A DNA stretch of 24,165 nucleotides, taken from positions 1 to 24,165 of IMG/VR virus record IMGVR_UViG_3300043436_001510; one strand, given 5' to 3'. This document shows positions 8,842 through 14,978 of the stretch, piece after piece (positions within the stretch are counted from its first letter, which is position 1; each line of letters begins with the position of its first letter). The notes beneath the pieces were generated by a model that was not told the DNA's origin, searched no databases, and was given only the letters and a program-made list of their open reading frames with translations. This DNA is from a virus. The translations under genes and the position numbers were made by a program.

Positions 8842-9012
8842 TTATTTGTTTAAATTATCTATTATGCCATAAGCATTTAAAGTCCAATCAATTACTCTTT
8901 GATTTTGCTCCTTCTCCATTTCTTTGGCTTGTTCAATAATATCTGTTGGTATAAGTCCTATATAATCTTCAACTTGGTCAATCAACCATTCTATTGCTGT
9001 TAGTTGTTTCAT
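8842..9012 (-). CDS. Small hypothetical protein, 56 aa
   Basis: 56 residues: MKQLTAIEWLIDQVEDYIGL, then IPTDIIEQAKEMEKEQ, then RVIDWTLNAYGIIDNLNK. The N-terminal TAIEWL block and the IIEQAKEMEK helix form a recognisable small-protein type in phages of Flavobacteriia and Bacteroidia; function unknown. The start at 9012 has the same leader (AAACAAATAAACTATG) as the genes starting at 8838 and 17361. A -7-like box TAACTTTG lies at 9042-9035 on the coding strand, 23-30 bases before the start, but no TTTG at the right distance was found, so a promoter here is only possible. Confidence 0.72.
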   Translation of the reverse strand: MKQLTAIEWLIDQVEDYIGLIPTDIIEQAKEMEKEQNQRVIDWTLNAYGIIDNLNK

Positions 9013-9078
9013 AGTTTATTTGTTTTTAGTTGTTCAAAGTTAATAAATTTTATATTATTTATTTACGGTAAAATTACC

Positions 9079-9468
9079 CTATTTAATTTCATTCTCGCTA
9101 CTTGCTAAAGGAATTGCACTTTCTACAACCTTAACATTGACAGTATTAATAGTTACCTCTTGGCTCACAGTTTCTTTTGGTTTGCCATATACCCTACTCA
9201 TTAAAGTATCTAAAGAATATAAGCTGCCCTTTTCAAGCGATTTCTTTAAAGCATTTGCGACTGTCTTTTCTAATATCGTTGCATTTGGATTTTTAAAGGT
9301 ATCTGCCAACTCTTCAAGAGTCATAGACATAAGTACTTGAATAGCATCGTTTACCTCGCTCATTTTGTAACCTTGCTCTTTTAAAGCCGACACAAATTTT
9401 CTCGGTCTGCCATTAGGATTTCTTACCTCTCCTTTTTTAGCTGGTCTTAAATTCTGTTCGTTAGCCAT
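9079..9468 (-). CDS. Terminase small subunit-like protein (DUF5681 type)
   Basis: 129 residues. The N-terminus has KKGEVRNPNGRP, the signature of DUF5681-type proteins, which sit directly before large terminase genes and are taken to be small terminase subunits that recognise the packaging site. A helical middle (EVNDAIQVLMSMTLEELADT) and TILEKTVANALKKSLEKG follow, then SLYSLDTLMSRVYGKPKETV, then a Ser/Val-rich end. Three small genes lie between it and the large terminase, an unusual but not rare spacing. Its start follows an 81-bp gap that may hold a promoter. A DNA-binding role is inferred from family and context. Confidence 0.75.
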   Translation of the reverse strand: MANEQNLRPAKKGEVRNPNGRPRKFVSALKEQGYKMSEVNDAIQVLMSMTLEELADTFKNPNATILEKTVANALKKSLEKGSLYSLDTLMSRVYGKPKETVSQEVTINTVNVKVVESAIPLASSENEIK

Positions 9469-9549
9469 TTCTCTTATTTGTTTCTTAATTTTTGTAGTTT
9501 ATCACAGATTACAAATATAAGTAATATTAAGGCTTTTAAACCTACTATA
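9469..9549 (-). promoter_or_regulatory. Possible late promoter before the packaging/tail genes
   Basis: An 81-bp gap. On the coding strand TATATTTG (9519-9512) matches the Bacteroidota -7 element TAnnTTTG and lies 43 bases before the small terminase start. A TTTG at the usual -33 distance is missing; GTTTA is the nearest resemblance, at a spacing of about 17. A promoter read by a phage-modified polymerase would explain a conserved -7 with a different -33, but this is inference. Confidence 0.35.
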
Positions 9550-9810
9550 CTAAACACTATTTGATAAATCATCTATTATAGATTTTTTCAACATTTTAAT
9601 AAGTTCAAAAATAACTTCAACCCATTGTCTACTTTCAACATTTATAGCTTCTTCAATGTCTCCATTATCTGCAAAACTTTTACATAACTTTGCTAAATCA
9701 ATTGCTGCAAATATATTTTCATTTTTTGATAACATTCCTTTATATGGATTGCTATTTGATGATTTTAATACTAATTCTACTAAGTATTTAGTTTCTGTTT
9801 GTTGTTTCAT
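9550..9810 (-). CDS. Hypothetical protein, 86 aa
   Basis: 86 residues starting MKQQTETKYLVELVLKSSN. The first 50 residues look like a short beta-helix unit (YLVELVLKS, then IFAAIDLAKLCKSFADNGDI), followed by helical VEVIFELIKMLKKSIIDDL. No catalytic motif or membrane segment. It lies two bases downstream of the 62-residue gene and closes the middle operon before the terminase gap. I do not recognise the family. Confidence 0.65.
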   Translation of the reverse strand: MKQQTETKYLVELVLKSSNSNPYKGMLSKNENIFAAIDLAKLCKSFADNGDIEEAINVESRQWVEVIFELIKMLKKSIIDDLSNSV

Positions 9811-9812
9811 AA

Positions 9813-10001
9813 TTATCTATTAAACTTTTCGTTAAAGTATTGCTCTGCAGATTGGTAGCTATTACTCTCAATGTAGGCAGTTTTAACTTGGTGCTCGTGG
9901 ATTTGTTGAGCTTTTATGAATGCTATTAGTAAATCATTGCCTATGAAGTATCTATTTTGCTCCATAAATGATTGTAAGAATTCTACTGGTGATTGTTCCA
10001 T
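9813..10001 (-). CDS. Small hypothetical protein, 62 aa
   Basis: 62 residues: MEQSPVEFLQSFMEQNRYFI, then GNDLLIAFIKAQQIHEHQVK, then a polar end with SAEQYFNEKF. It is helical and soluble. Proteins of this type, with paired VEFL and AFIKAKQI helices, are frequent next to HNH and terminase genes in Bacteroidota phages, function unknown. It follows the HNH gene by two bases. Confidence 0.7.
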   Translation of the reverse strand: MEQSPVEFLQSFMEQNRYFIGNDLLIAFIKAQQIHEHQVKTAYIESNSYQSAEQYFNEKFNR

Positions 10002-10003
10002 AG

Positions 10004-10261
10004 TTATTTATGATATTCTATTACTTTTTTATGTGTTTCTTTTAAAAACTCTTTCCATTGTTTCTTATCGCCAAATTTTAGGTGACAGATACGGCATAAC
10101 GCTTGTAAGTTCTCTATGGTATCTTCCTTTTTCGTGCCACCCATACCCCTACAATCAATATGATGAATATCAGTAGCCTTTGTGCCACATACTTCACAAG
10201 GTATGAATGATCCGGTATCATATCCGAAGTAATCAAGGTAAAGTTTTGTGTGTTTTTGCAT
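10004..10261 (-). CDS. HNH endonuclease
   Basis: 85 residues. A compact HNH nuclease: CEVCG supplies the first zinc-binding pair, TDIHHID gives the catalytic His pair, IENLQALC gives the central Asn, and CRICHLKFGDK gives the second Cys pair and final His. Such small HNH proteins near terminase genes often take part in DNA cutting during packaging, as with HK97 gp74; others are free-standing nicking enzymes or recombination aids. Position four small genes before the large terminase favours a packaging role. It follows the ParB-like gene after one base. Confidence 0.88.
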   Translation of the reverse strand: MQKHTKLYLDYFGYDTGSFIPCEVCGTKATDIHHIDCRGMGGTKKEDTIENLQALCRICHLKFGDKKQWKEFLKETHKKVIEYHK

Positions 10262-10262
10262 A

Positions 10263-10697
10263 TTAAAATTCTACTCCACAAGATGGGCAGATAGTTCCAG
10301 TTCCTTTTGTATTATCCTCTTCCTTATCTTCATTCCAAATAGGCACATCAAGTCCCCAATTTTGAAGTTCTATAGCGTCCCATTCATTCGCTAACTGCTC
10401 ATAATCCCACTCTCCAGCATTGATATTATCTCTAATTAAGAACTCCTTTAGCTCTTTAGCATTAAAATCAGTTGCTTTCTTTACCCAAGTATCTTCTATT
10501 TCTTTATAATTTAAGTCAAGTAAAGCCCTATATCTTTGATTGCCGCCTACTATTATGTTATTCTCATCTACAATTATAGGTCTTAATTCAAGCATTTTAG
10601 GGAATGTCCTTATGCTTTCTACCAATTTCTTAAAATTCTCGTTTCTTACTACTCTTGGATTTTCTGGATTGAGCTTTAAACTTGATAATTTTATCAT
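10263..10697 (-). CDS. ParB/Srx-fold nuclease-like protein
   Basis: 144 residues. The N-terminal 80 residues fit the ParB N-terminal fold: LKLNPENPRV, then KLVESIRTFP, then LRPIIVDENNIIVGGNQRYR, which holds the GGNQRYRA signature for nucleotide binding. The middle (AKELKEFLIRDNINAGEWDY) is usual for phage ParB-like proteins, which often come with adenine methyltransferases. The last residues contain CPSCGVEF, half of a zinc ribbon; a second Cys pair is absent. No methyltransferase gene is seen next to it. Its start overlaps the HAD gene's stop by four bases. A role in DNA modification or nuclease control is possible, not shown. Confidence 0.82.
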   Translation of the reverse strand: MIKLSSLKLNPENPRVVRNENFKKLVESIRTFPKMLELRPIIVDENNIIVGGNQRYRALLDLNYKEIEDTWVKKATDFNAKELKEFLIRDNINAGEWDYEQLANEWDAIELQNWGLDVPIWNEDKEEDNTKGTGTICPSCGVEF

Positions 10698-11125
10698 TTG
10701 AATAGTTTACCCTCTGTTTTAGTCATTTTGTTTATTAAATCTATTTGCTCTTGGTTGTTATCGTAATGGATAGCAACTCCCAATCTTTTAACTGTTTCCC
10801 ACTTGTTCTTTCCATTGGTAAAGTAAATATCACTTCTTCTTATGCCTAATTTATCAGCAACATCATAAACCTCTTTACTATCCTTGCTTTGTCTTGCAGT
10901 AATAATCAACACTCGGTAATTCTCTGCTAATAGTTGCTTTGCTTTCTCTTGACCTTTATCAGTACTTAAAGTATCATCAAAATCAAAACTTACTATTTTA
11001 GTAGCAAATTCTCCTTGAGCCAGGATTGCACGATATACTTTCTCTGCCTTGGATTTCGTATCATAGATACAAGCTCCATTCCCTATCCTATACTTTCCGT
11101 TAGATGAGCACTTATAAATTGGCAT
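10694..11125 (-). CDS. HAD-family phosphatase fused to a small N-terminal domain
   Basis: 143 residues in two parts. Residues 1-40 (MPIYKCSSNGKYRIGNGACI, then YDTKSKAEKVYRAILAQ) resemble a short domain usually found at the end of other phage proteins. Residues 42-140 are a small HAD phosphatase: motif I SFDFDDTLS, motif II VLIITAR, the motif III Lys in NGKNKWETV, and motif IV HYDNNQEQID. There is almost no cap, as in polynucleotide 5'/3'-phosphatase or nucleotidase relatives. Substrate is unknown; a nucleotide or nucleic-acid end is plausible given the phage context. It overlaps the preceding gene by 14 bases. Confidence 0.78.
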   Translation of the reverse strand: MPIYKCSSNGKYRIGNGACIYDTKSKAEKVYRAILAQGEFATKIVSFDFDDTLSTDKGQEKAKQLLAENYRVLIITARQSKDSKEVYDVADKLGIRRSDIYFTNGKNKWETVKRLGVAIHYDNNQEQIDLINKMTKTEGKLFK

Positions 11126-11423
11126 CTACTTTCTTTTTAGATTTCTTACCATTCGCACTGTCTTGATTAGGTGCTTCACTCGGTTGTTCAGCGACTTTAA
11201 GGCTTTCTTTATATTTATTGGCATATTTATATACTCGGTTTACAAGTTCAAAAACGCAGCTTCCACAGTTGTTTCTATCATTGCTTTCATAGATATACTT
11301 ATTGTGTATTGCTTTATACTGCTCAAATACTGGTTGAGTTAGGTTTCTCAATACTTCATATTGAATGCTGATTGAGTTGTCTAATTGTGTAACAAATAAA
11401 AAATCTAATTCTTCTTGTGTCAT
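11112..11423 (-). CDS. Hypothetical protein, 103 aa
   Basis: 103 residues. A helical N-terminus (MTQEELDFLFVTQLDNSISI), a short middle with NRNNCGSCVFELVNRVY-like spacing (RNNCGSCVFELVNRVYKYA), and a low-complexity basic end (GKKSKKKVDANL). The CGSC pair with one following Cys-free helix recalls small phage proteins that carry a single CxxC knuckle; metal binding is possible but not supported by a second pair. It overlaps the membrane protein gene by four bases upstream and the HAD gene by 14 bases downstream. Function unknown. Confidence 0.65.
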   Translation of the reverse strand: MTQEELDFLFVTQLDNSISIQYEVLRNLTQPVFEQYKAIHNKYIYESNDRNNCGSCVFELVNRVYKYANKYKESLKVAEQPSEAPNQDSANGKKSKKKVDANL

Positions 11424-11653
11424 TTTCTTATAAATTTAATGATTAATTGAAATAAGATTACTGAAAGGAATGCTCCTATTATAATCTCTTTAATATAAAT
11501 AGGCAAAATTGAAATTATTAAATAAGCATATACTGGTAAGCAGTACTCGCAACCAAATGGCTTCTTTTTTAAATACTTATTCCAGCTTGGAACTTGGTAG
11601 ATTTCAAACCATACCACCATTAAAATCAAAGTTGCTATGATATTTTGTAGCAT
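11420..11653 (-). CDS. Small inner-membrane protein with CEYCLP motif
   Basis: 77 residues with three hydrophobic stretches: about 4-20 (IIATLILMVVWFEIY), 42-56 (VYAYLIISILPIYI) and 58-74 (IIIGAFLSVILFQLIIKF). Between the first and second lies KPFGCEYCLPVYA. Small membrane proteins with a CxxC-hydrophobic motif at the start of a helix occur widely in Bacteroidota phages without a defined role. It overlaps the sigma-like gene by 19 bases and the next gene by four. It sits far from the lysis genes, so I do not call it a holin. Confidence 0.65.
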   Translation of the reverse strand: MLQNIIATLILMVVWFEIYQVPSWNKYLKKKPFGCEYCLPVYAYLIISILPIYIKEIIIGAFLSVILFQLIIKFIRK

Positions 11654-12273
11654 ATTGGAGTAAATTTGTTTTCTTTATTTTCTTGTATTTTTTTAAATAC
11701 CTTATCAAGCTCATCAAGTATTTGATCAATGTCCCATTCTTTAGGAATGTCTATTTCACATTCTATAGTAAACTTGATTTTCTCATTAAATAAGTCACTC
11801 ATTTTGGCTTTTCTTTTGATTTTATTAATAGTATCATAAATACTTCTAACAGGAATTCCTGTATCATTGCTTAACTTTTTAGCCTTGCAATTATATTGTA
11901 TATAGTATTTAAGTAGATTTTTTTCATAGAATGGCAAATTATCGTGGAAATCTTCAACTTTTTCATATTTTTCTTCCATTATATCATTATCACTAACTGT
12001 TTCTGGTAAATTTGGCACTTCCTCAAAAACTTTTCTATATTTATTATAAAATCCGCTATCATTAGATTTTATCATATTTAAAATTGTTCTTATAACGTAA
12101 AATTTAAGATATCCATCATTATGCATTTGCATCAACCTCTCTTCAGATAAATTGCATAATACCAACATCGTTTCAGATAACAAATCTTCTCTTAAATGTT
12201 CTGGATTCATTTTAGAGATTACATCTTTTAATTCTTTTGAATTATAAAGGTCAGTTATTATCTGTTGCCTCAT
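11635..12273 (-). CDS. RNA polymerase sigma factor-like protein
   Basis: 212 residues. Residues about 25-85 resemble sigma-70 region 2: HLREDLLSETMLVLCNL, then LKFYVIRTILNMIKSND and a following FYNKYRK. Residues about 115-160 resemble region 4: LPFYEKNLLKYYI, then AKKLSNDTGIPVRSIYDTI (a helix-turn-helix), then KIKRKAKM. The C-terminal 50 residues are acidic and charged, with no match I know. Lying just before the packaging and tail genes, it could switch host polymerase to late promoters, or act as an anti-termination-like regulator. It overlaps the DUF1599 gene by 23 bases. The homology is distant; a profile search should confirm it. Confidence 0.65.
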   Translation of the reverse strand: MRQQIITDLYNSKELKDVISKMNPEHLREDLLSETMLVLCNLSEERLMQMHNDGYLKFYVIRTILNMIKSNDSGFYNKYRKVFEEVPNLPETVSDNDIMEEKYEKVEDFHDNLPFYEKNLLKYYIQYNCKAKKLSNDTGIPVRSIYDTINKIKRKAKMSDLFNEKIKFTIECEIDIPKEWDIDQILDELDKVFKKIQENKENKFTPICYKIS

Positions 12274-12559
12274 CTTCGTATATCATTGACAAAATTAAAG
12301 AATATGTTATAAGGTCTTGTAAGCTATCTTTCATACTCTCATTTCTTGCCTCTTTGCCAATTAAATTGACAATTCTTGATATTTTAATTCCTATTTGATT
12401 AAGACAAACCTGGAATGCAGTAGTGCCACATAACATTCCGGTTTCCTTAAAATTGCTTAATCTATCTTCGTTTGCATAGTCATCACCTTTGCTTTCCAAA
12501 AGGTCTAATATATCCTTGAATATATCTCTTGCAAATTGTAATTGTTCTTGCTTATTCAT
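12251..12559 (-). CDS. DUF1599 / nucleotide modification-associated domain 1 protein
   Basis: 102 residues. The stretch LLESKGDDYANEDRLSNFK near residues 18-36, followed by a helical core (GTTAFQVCLNQIGIKISRIV) and NESMKDSLQDLITYSLILSM, is the pattern of DUF1599, also named nucleotide modification-associated domain 1. These proteins have a MazG-like all-alpha fold and sit in phage gene sets for nucleotide synthesis or base modification; the reaction is not established. It starts one base inside the stop of the SSB-like gene (TAATG) and ends the nucleotide block, which supports a link with the TS-family enzyme, pyrophosphatase and deaminase upstream. Confidence 0.8.
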   Translation of the reverse strand: MNKQEQLQFARDIFKDILDLLESKGDDYANEDRLSNFKETGMLCGTTAFQVCLNQIGIKISRIVNLIGKEARNESMKDSLQDLITYSLILSMIYEDEATDNN

Positions 12560-12792
12560 TAGAAAGGTAAATCTTCTTTTTTAGTTGCAACCTCTATTTT
12601 GCCATTTGTCCAAGCTACCTTACCATTACCAACATAAACTTTCTTTTCTTTTGCTTCTCTTTGCTCTTTACTTTGTTGTAAAGTTATAGCAACATTATTG
12701 CCATATTTATCTTGCTCATCATTAATAGATGCGGTATAGTACTTATATGTACCATCTTCTTGCTTTAGGCTGAAATTAATTAGTGCGCTCAT
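12559..12792 (-). CDS. Small SSB-like protein with DLPF tail
   Basis: 77 residues: a strand-rich body (MSALINFSLKQEDGTYKYYT, then ASINDEQDKYGNNVAITLQQ, then VYVGNGKVAWTNGKIEVA) and an end reading TKKEDLPF. The last residues copy the acidic, Phe-terminated tip of bacterial single-stranded DNA-binding proteins, which docks partner proteins. The body could be a small OB-like fold. Neighbouring replication and repair genes fit an ssDNA-binding role, but the length is under that of classical SSB and the homology is not certain. It overlaps the 114-residue gene by 17 bases. Confidence 0.55.
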   Translation of the reverse strand: MSALINFSLKQEDGTYKYYTASINDEQDKYGNNVAITLQQSKEQREAKEKKVYVGNGKVAWTNGKIEVATKKEDLPF

Positions 12793-13120
12793 TTTTTTGT
12801 TCTTTTATTAGTTGTTCGGAATATTCCTCAAGTTTTGCTCTGTTCTCTTCATTTAAAATTACATAGTTGTTAGCCATACTATCAATCGCTCCAGCATTTG
12901 CTAAATCAATCTCATACATTTTTTTAAAATCTTCATGAGTTATTTTCATTAGTAAGTCCCTATTGATCCAATCTAATCTACCAGTATAACCTTTTAAAGT
13001 TTGTTTAGCCCCGTAAGTTGCCCCAGTTTCTGTAATTATGAAATCAAAGTAATCTCTACTCAATTTAGCATAAAGTAAAGCCTTTGCAAAATAAAAAGCA
13101 TCTGTTGTTTTTGCTGCCAT
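12776..13120 (-). CDS. Hypothetical protein, 114 aa
   Basis: 114 residues, largely helical: MAAKTTDAFYFAKALLYAKL, then LKGYTGRLDWINRDLLMKIT, then NYVILNEENRAKLEEYSEQL. No motif, signal peptide or membrane segment. Similar-looking proteins with an FAKAL start and GYT..LDWI middle occur in early regions of Bacteroidota phages; function unknown. It follows a 54-bp gap that contains an inverted repeat and a DnaA-box-like sequence, so it may begin a transcription unit, although no TAnnTTTG box is present there. Confidence 0.7.
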   Translation of the reverse strand: MAAKTTDAFYFAKALLYAKLSRDYFDFIITETGATYGAKQTLKGYTGRLDWINRDLLMKITHEDFKKMYEIDLANAGAIDSMANNYVILNEENRAKLEEYSEQLIKEQKNERTN

Positions 13121-13174
13121 AATGTAAAATTAACGGTTTTTGTTAAAAAAATATTGTTTGTATTAAATAGTTAT
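13121..13174 (-). promoter_or_regulatory. Gap with inverted repeat TTAAC-N7-GTTAA and one DnaA-box-like site
   Basis: Positions 13130-13134 (TTAAC) and 13142-13146 (GTTAA) form a perfect 5-bp inverted repeat around seven bases. Its layout matches the TTAAC-N7-GTYWA cores found at 19096-19112 and 20499-20515. TTATTCACA at 13171-13179 matches the DnaA-box consensus TTWTNCACA; it overlaps the end of the VRR-NUC gene. Only one such box was found by eye, so it may be chance. No TAnnTTTG box seen. Confidence 0.35.
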
Positions 13175-13513
13175 TCACAATTTGTAATAATTGTTAATAG
13201 TTTGCATAAACTCATCTAAATTCCAGCATACTGCACATAAGTAGCCTTTTTTAGTTAGATAAGCCATTATTTTCTTTTGGGCTTCACTTGGTTTATTATA
13301 TCCGTATTTCATTTCAATATAAAGTCCATGATATTCGCCCATTGGAGTTGGAATAAATAAGTCCGGAACGCCACTTACTACTCCTTCTGCTTTTAATCGT
13401 TTTGCAGTACTGAAATGCCTAAACCCGCCGTTCGGGATGCTGTATATAAGCTCTCTTGGGTATTGTAGTTTAAACCAGTTGATACAGTTTACTTGTAATT
13501 GATGCTCAGACAT
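13175..13513 (-). CDS. VRR-NUC domain nuclease
   Basis: 112 residues. A complete VRR-NUC module: Glu3 and Gln5 at the start (MSEHQLQVNCINWFK), PNGGFRHFSTAKRLKAEG, then GVVSGVPDLFIP with the key Asp, then YHGLYIEMKYG with the Glu-x-Lys pair. This is the PD-(D/E)xK type fold found alone in many phages and in FAN1-type nucleases, and it acts on branched or flapped DNA. Its start overlaps the end of the deaminase gene by eight bases. A part in resolving replication or recombination intermediates, or in degrading host DNA, is plausible. Confidence 0.88.
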   Translation of the reverse strand: MSEHQLQVNCINWFKLQYPRELIYSIPNGGFRHFSTAKRLKAEGVVSGVPDLFIPTPMGEYHGLYIEMKYGYNKPSEAQKKIMAYLTKKGYLCAVCWNLDEFMQTINNYYKL

Positions 13514-13907
13514 TAATTTTAATACAGTTTATATTTGCTTTATTCAAGAGTTTTATGCCATCTGTATCTCTATATTCTTCTTTATAAAAAACTTCTTTAA
13601 TTCCAGATTGAATTATAAGTTTTGAGCATTCCATACAAGGGGATAAGGTTACATATAAACTTGATCCATCTGAACTCTCATTAGATCTTGCACATTTAGT
13701 TATGCAATTGCTTTCAGCATGTATAACTTCTTTTTTTGTTATACCATTTTCTTCACAAGCGTTATCAAAACCAGAAGGCGTACCATTGTAGCCAATGCTT
13801 ATTATACGATTATTTTTAACAAGCACAGCACCAACTTTTTTCCTTTCAGCTTTTGAATGTTTAGAAATTGTTTCTGCTATTTCAATATATGTATTATGCC
13901 AATTCAT
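13506..13907 (-). CDS. dCMP deaminase
   Basis: 133 residues from ATG at 13907 (MNWHNTYIEIAETISKHSKA). A longer version from TTG at 13916 is possible but less likely, since an ATG with overlap into the upstream gene is present. Zinc-site motifs of the cytidine/dCMP deaminase family are intact: His63-Ala-Glu65 and Pro90-Cys91-x2-Cys94, with GYNGTPSGFDN at 39-49, the usual dCMP-deaminase substrate loop. It converts dCMP to dUMP, feeding thymidylate synthesis. It overlaps the MazG-like gene by 14 bases. Together with the TS-family enzyme and the pyrophosphatase it recalls the T4 set of dCTPase, deaminase and dCMP-modifying enzyme. Confidence 0.9.
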   Translation of the reverse strand: MNWHNTYIEIAETISKHSKAERKKVGAVLVKNNRIISIGYNGTPSGFDNACEENGITKKEVIHAESNCITKCARSNESSDGSSLYVTLSPCMECSKLIIQSGIKEVFYKEEYRDTDGIKLLNKANINCIKINV

Positions 13908-14202
13908 TCTTAACAAATGTTCCGTTAATCATTGATCCATTTCTTTTTGCTATAATATTATAAGCGCTATTTATGCAATCTTCAATATTATACCCTTTTA
14001 ATGCAGCTAAATTAGTTAATACCACTACACAATCGCCAATAGCATCAATAAATTCTTCTTCGTCATTTTTTAAAATTGATTTTGATAATTCACCGGCTTC
14101 CTCAAATAATTTAATACATTGAGTTTTTGGATCCCCATTATCTATTATCCCTTTGCTTTTTGCCCAATCTCTTATAGATTGAAATTCATTTTTTAGTTCC
14201 AT
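13894..14202 (-). CDS. MazG-like nucleoside triphosphate pyrophosphohydrolase
   Basis: 102 residues. The all-alpha NTP pyrophosphatase metal site is visible: Glu34-Glu35-x2-Glu38 in FEEAGELSKS, then Glu50-x2-Asp53 in EFIDAIGD, with Asp57 close by. The end has AYNIIAKRNGSMINGTF, common in this subfamily. Such enzymes hydrolyse dNTPs to dNMP and pyrophosphate. In this position, directly between the TS-family gene (one-base TAATG overlap) and dCMP deaminase, a dCTP or dUTP pyrophosphatase that supplies dCMP or dUMP is the natural guess. The substrate cannot be read from sequence. Confidence 0.85.
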   Translation of the reverse strand: MELKNEFQSIRDWAKSKGIIDNGDPKTQCIKLFEEAGELSKSILKNDEEEFIDAIGDCVVVLTNLAALKGYNIEDCINSAYNIIAKRNGSMINGTFVKNELA

Positions 14203-14978
14203 TAGTTGTTCATTTTAGCTTTTATAAATTTTGTATAATTATAATTATTCAATATTACATTATTATAATGAAAATTATCAATATTATCTTTTATAGTTAG
14301 TGTTGGGTATTTATTAGCGTTTAAATCAATACATTCTTTAGCTTGATCATAATGGTCCTCATATAAATGTAAATTTGAAACATAATATGACAAATAAGAT
14401 TTTTTTATATTTAACTCATTGCAAATAAGCTTTGTTAAAATAGCATAAGAAGCGATATCAAATGGCAGGCCTAAAAAAGCATCTGCACTTCTTTGATATA
14501 CCGAAGTATATAATTTATTATTTACAATATTAAATTGAAACAATATATGGCATGAAGGCAAACAAGCTAATTCTAATTCAGCAGGATTCCAAGCTGTAAC
14601 AACTGCCCTTCTTGAGCTTTTATCGCTTTTTAAAATATTAATAGCATTTCTTAATTGATCTATTTCATTATTCCATGATCGCCATTGTATTCCATAATTT
14701 CTTCCAATGCCGTCCATATTTGCATCATCAATATTTTTATCCCAAATAAAAACGCCAATATCATTCAAGTCTTTCTTTTTTTCAATTTTATTCAAAAAAC
14801 AATAAAGCTCTTTTGATACTTGATTAATATTTAACTTTTTTGAAGTAGTAGCTGGGAATTTTGACAAATTAAATGTTTTATGCCAACCAATAAATACACG
14901 AGCCTTTCCAGCTCGTGTATCTTGTAATTCACATTTAATTAATTTTTGTAGTACTACTTGCAACCAATCTTTTTTCAT
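14202..14978 (-). CDS. Thymidylate synthase family enzyme with Asp at the pyrimidine-specificity site
   Basis: 258 residues. Family landmarks are intact: Glu57 in KELYCFL, IWDKN at 78-82, YGIQWRSW at 95-102, Arg123-Arg124 (SRRAVV), the nucleophile Cys143 in LPSCHILFQF, QRSADAFLGLPFDIASYA at 162-179, and His204/Tyr206 in SNLHLYEDHYDQ. At residue 174 the motif reads LPFDIASYA; canonical dUMP enzymes read LPFNIASYA. In this family that Asn binds the uracil ring, while Asp is found in T4 dCMP hydroxymethylase and gives dCMP methylation when put into L. casei TS. The enzyme therefore probably acts on dCMP, making 5-methyl- or 5-hydroxymethyl-dCMP. The sequence does not settle which. The gene is very AT-rich compared with the terminase. 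Confidence 0.85.
   Translation of the reverse strand: MKKDWLQVVLQKLIKCELQDTRAGKARVFIGWHKTFNLSKFPATTSKKLNINQVSKELYCFLNKIEKKKDLNDIGVFIWDKNIDDANMDGIGRNYGIQWRSWNNEIDQLRNAINILKSDKSSRRAVVTAWNPAELELACLPSCHILFQFNIVNNKLYTSVYQRSADAFLGLPFDIASYAILTKLICNELNIKKSYLSYYVSNLHLYEDHYDQAKECIDLNANKYPTLTIKDNIDNFHYNNVILNNYNYTKFIKAKMNN

Noticed and set aside
9066-9077. GGTAAAATTACC inverted repeat after the small terminase gene
   Set aside because: Only five pairs with a two-base centre and no U tract; too weak to call a terminator or operator.
9916-10176. Plus-strand open frame of 86 codons opposite the HNH gene
   Set aside because: The minus strand has intact HNH motifs there; the plus frame is a shadow.
13908-13916. 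TTG start for the dCMP deaminase
   Set aside because: An ATG three codons later aligns with the usual family start and keeps a 14-base overlap.
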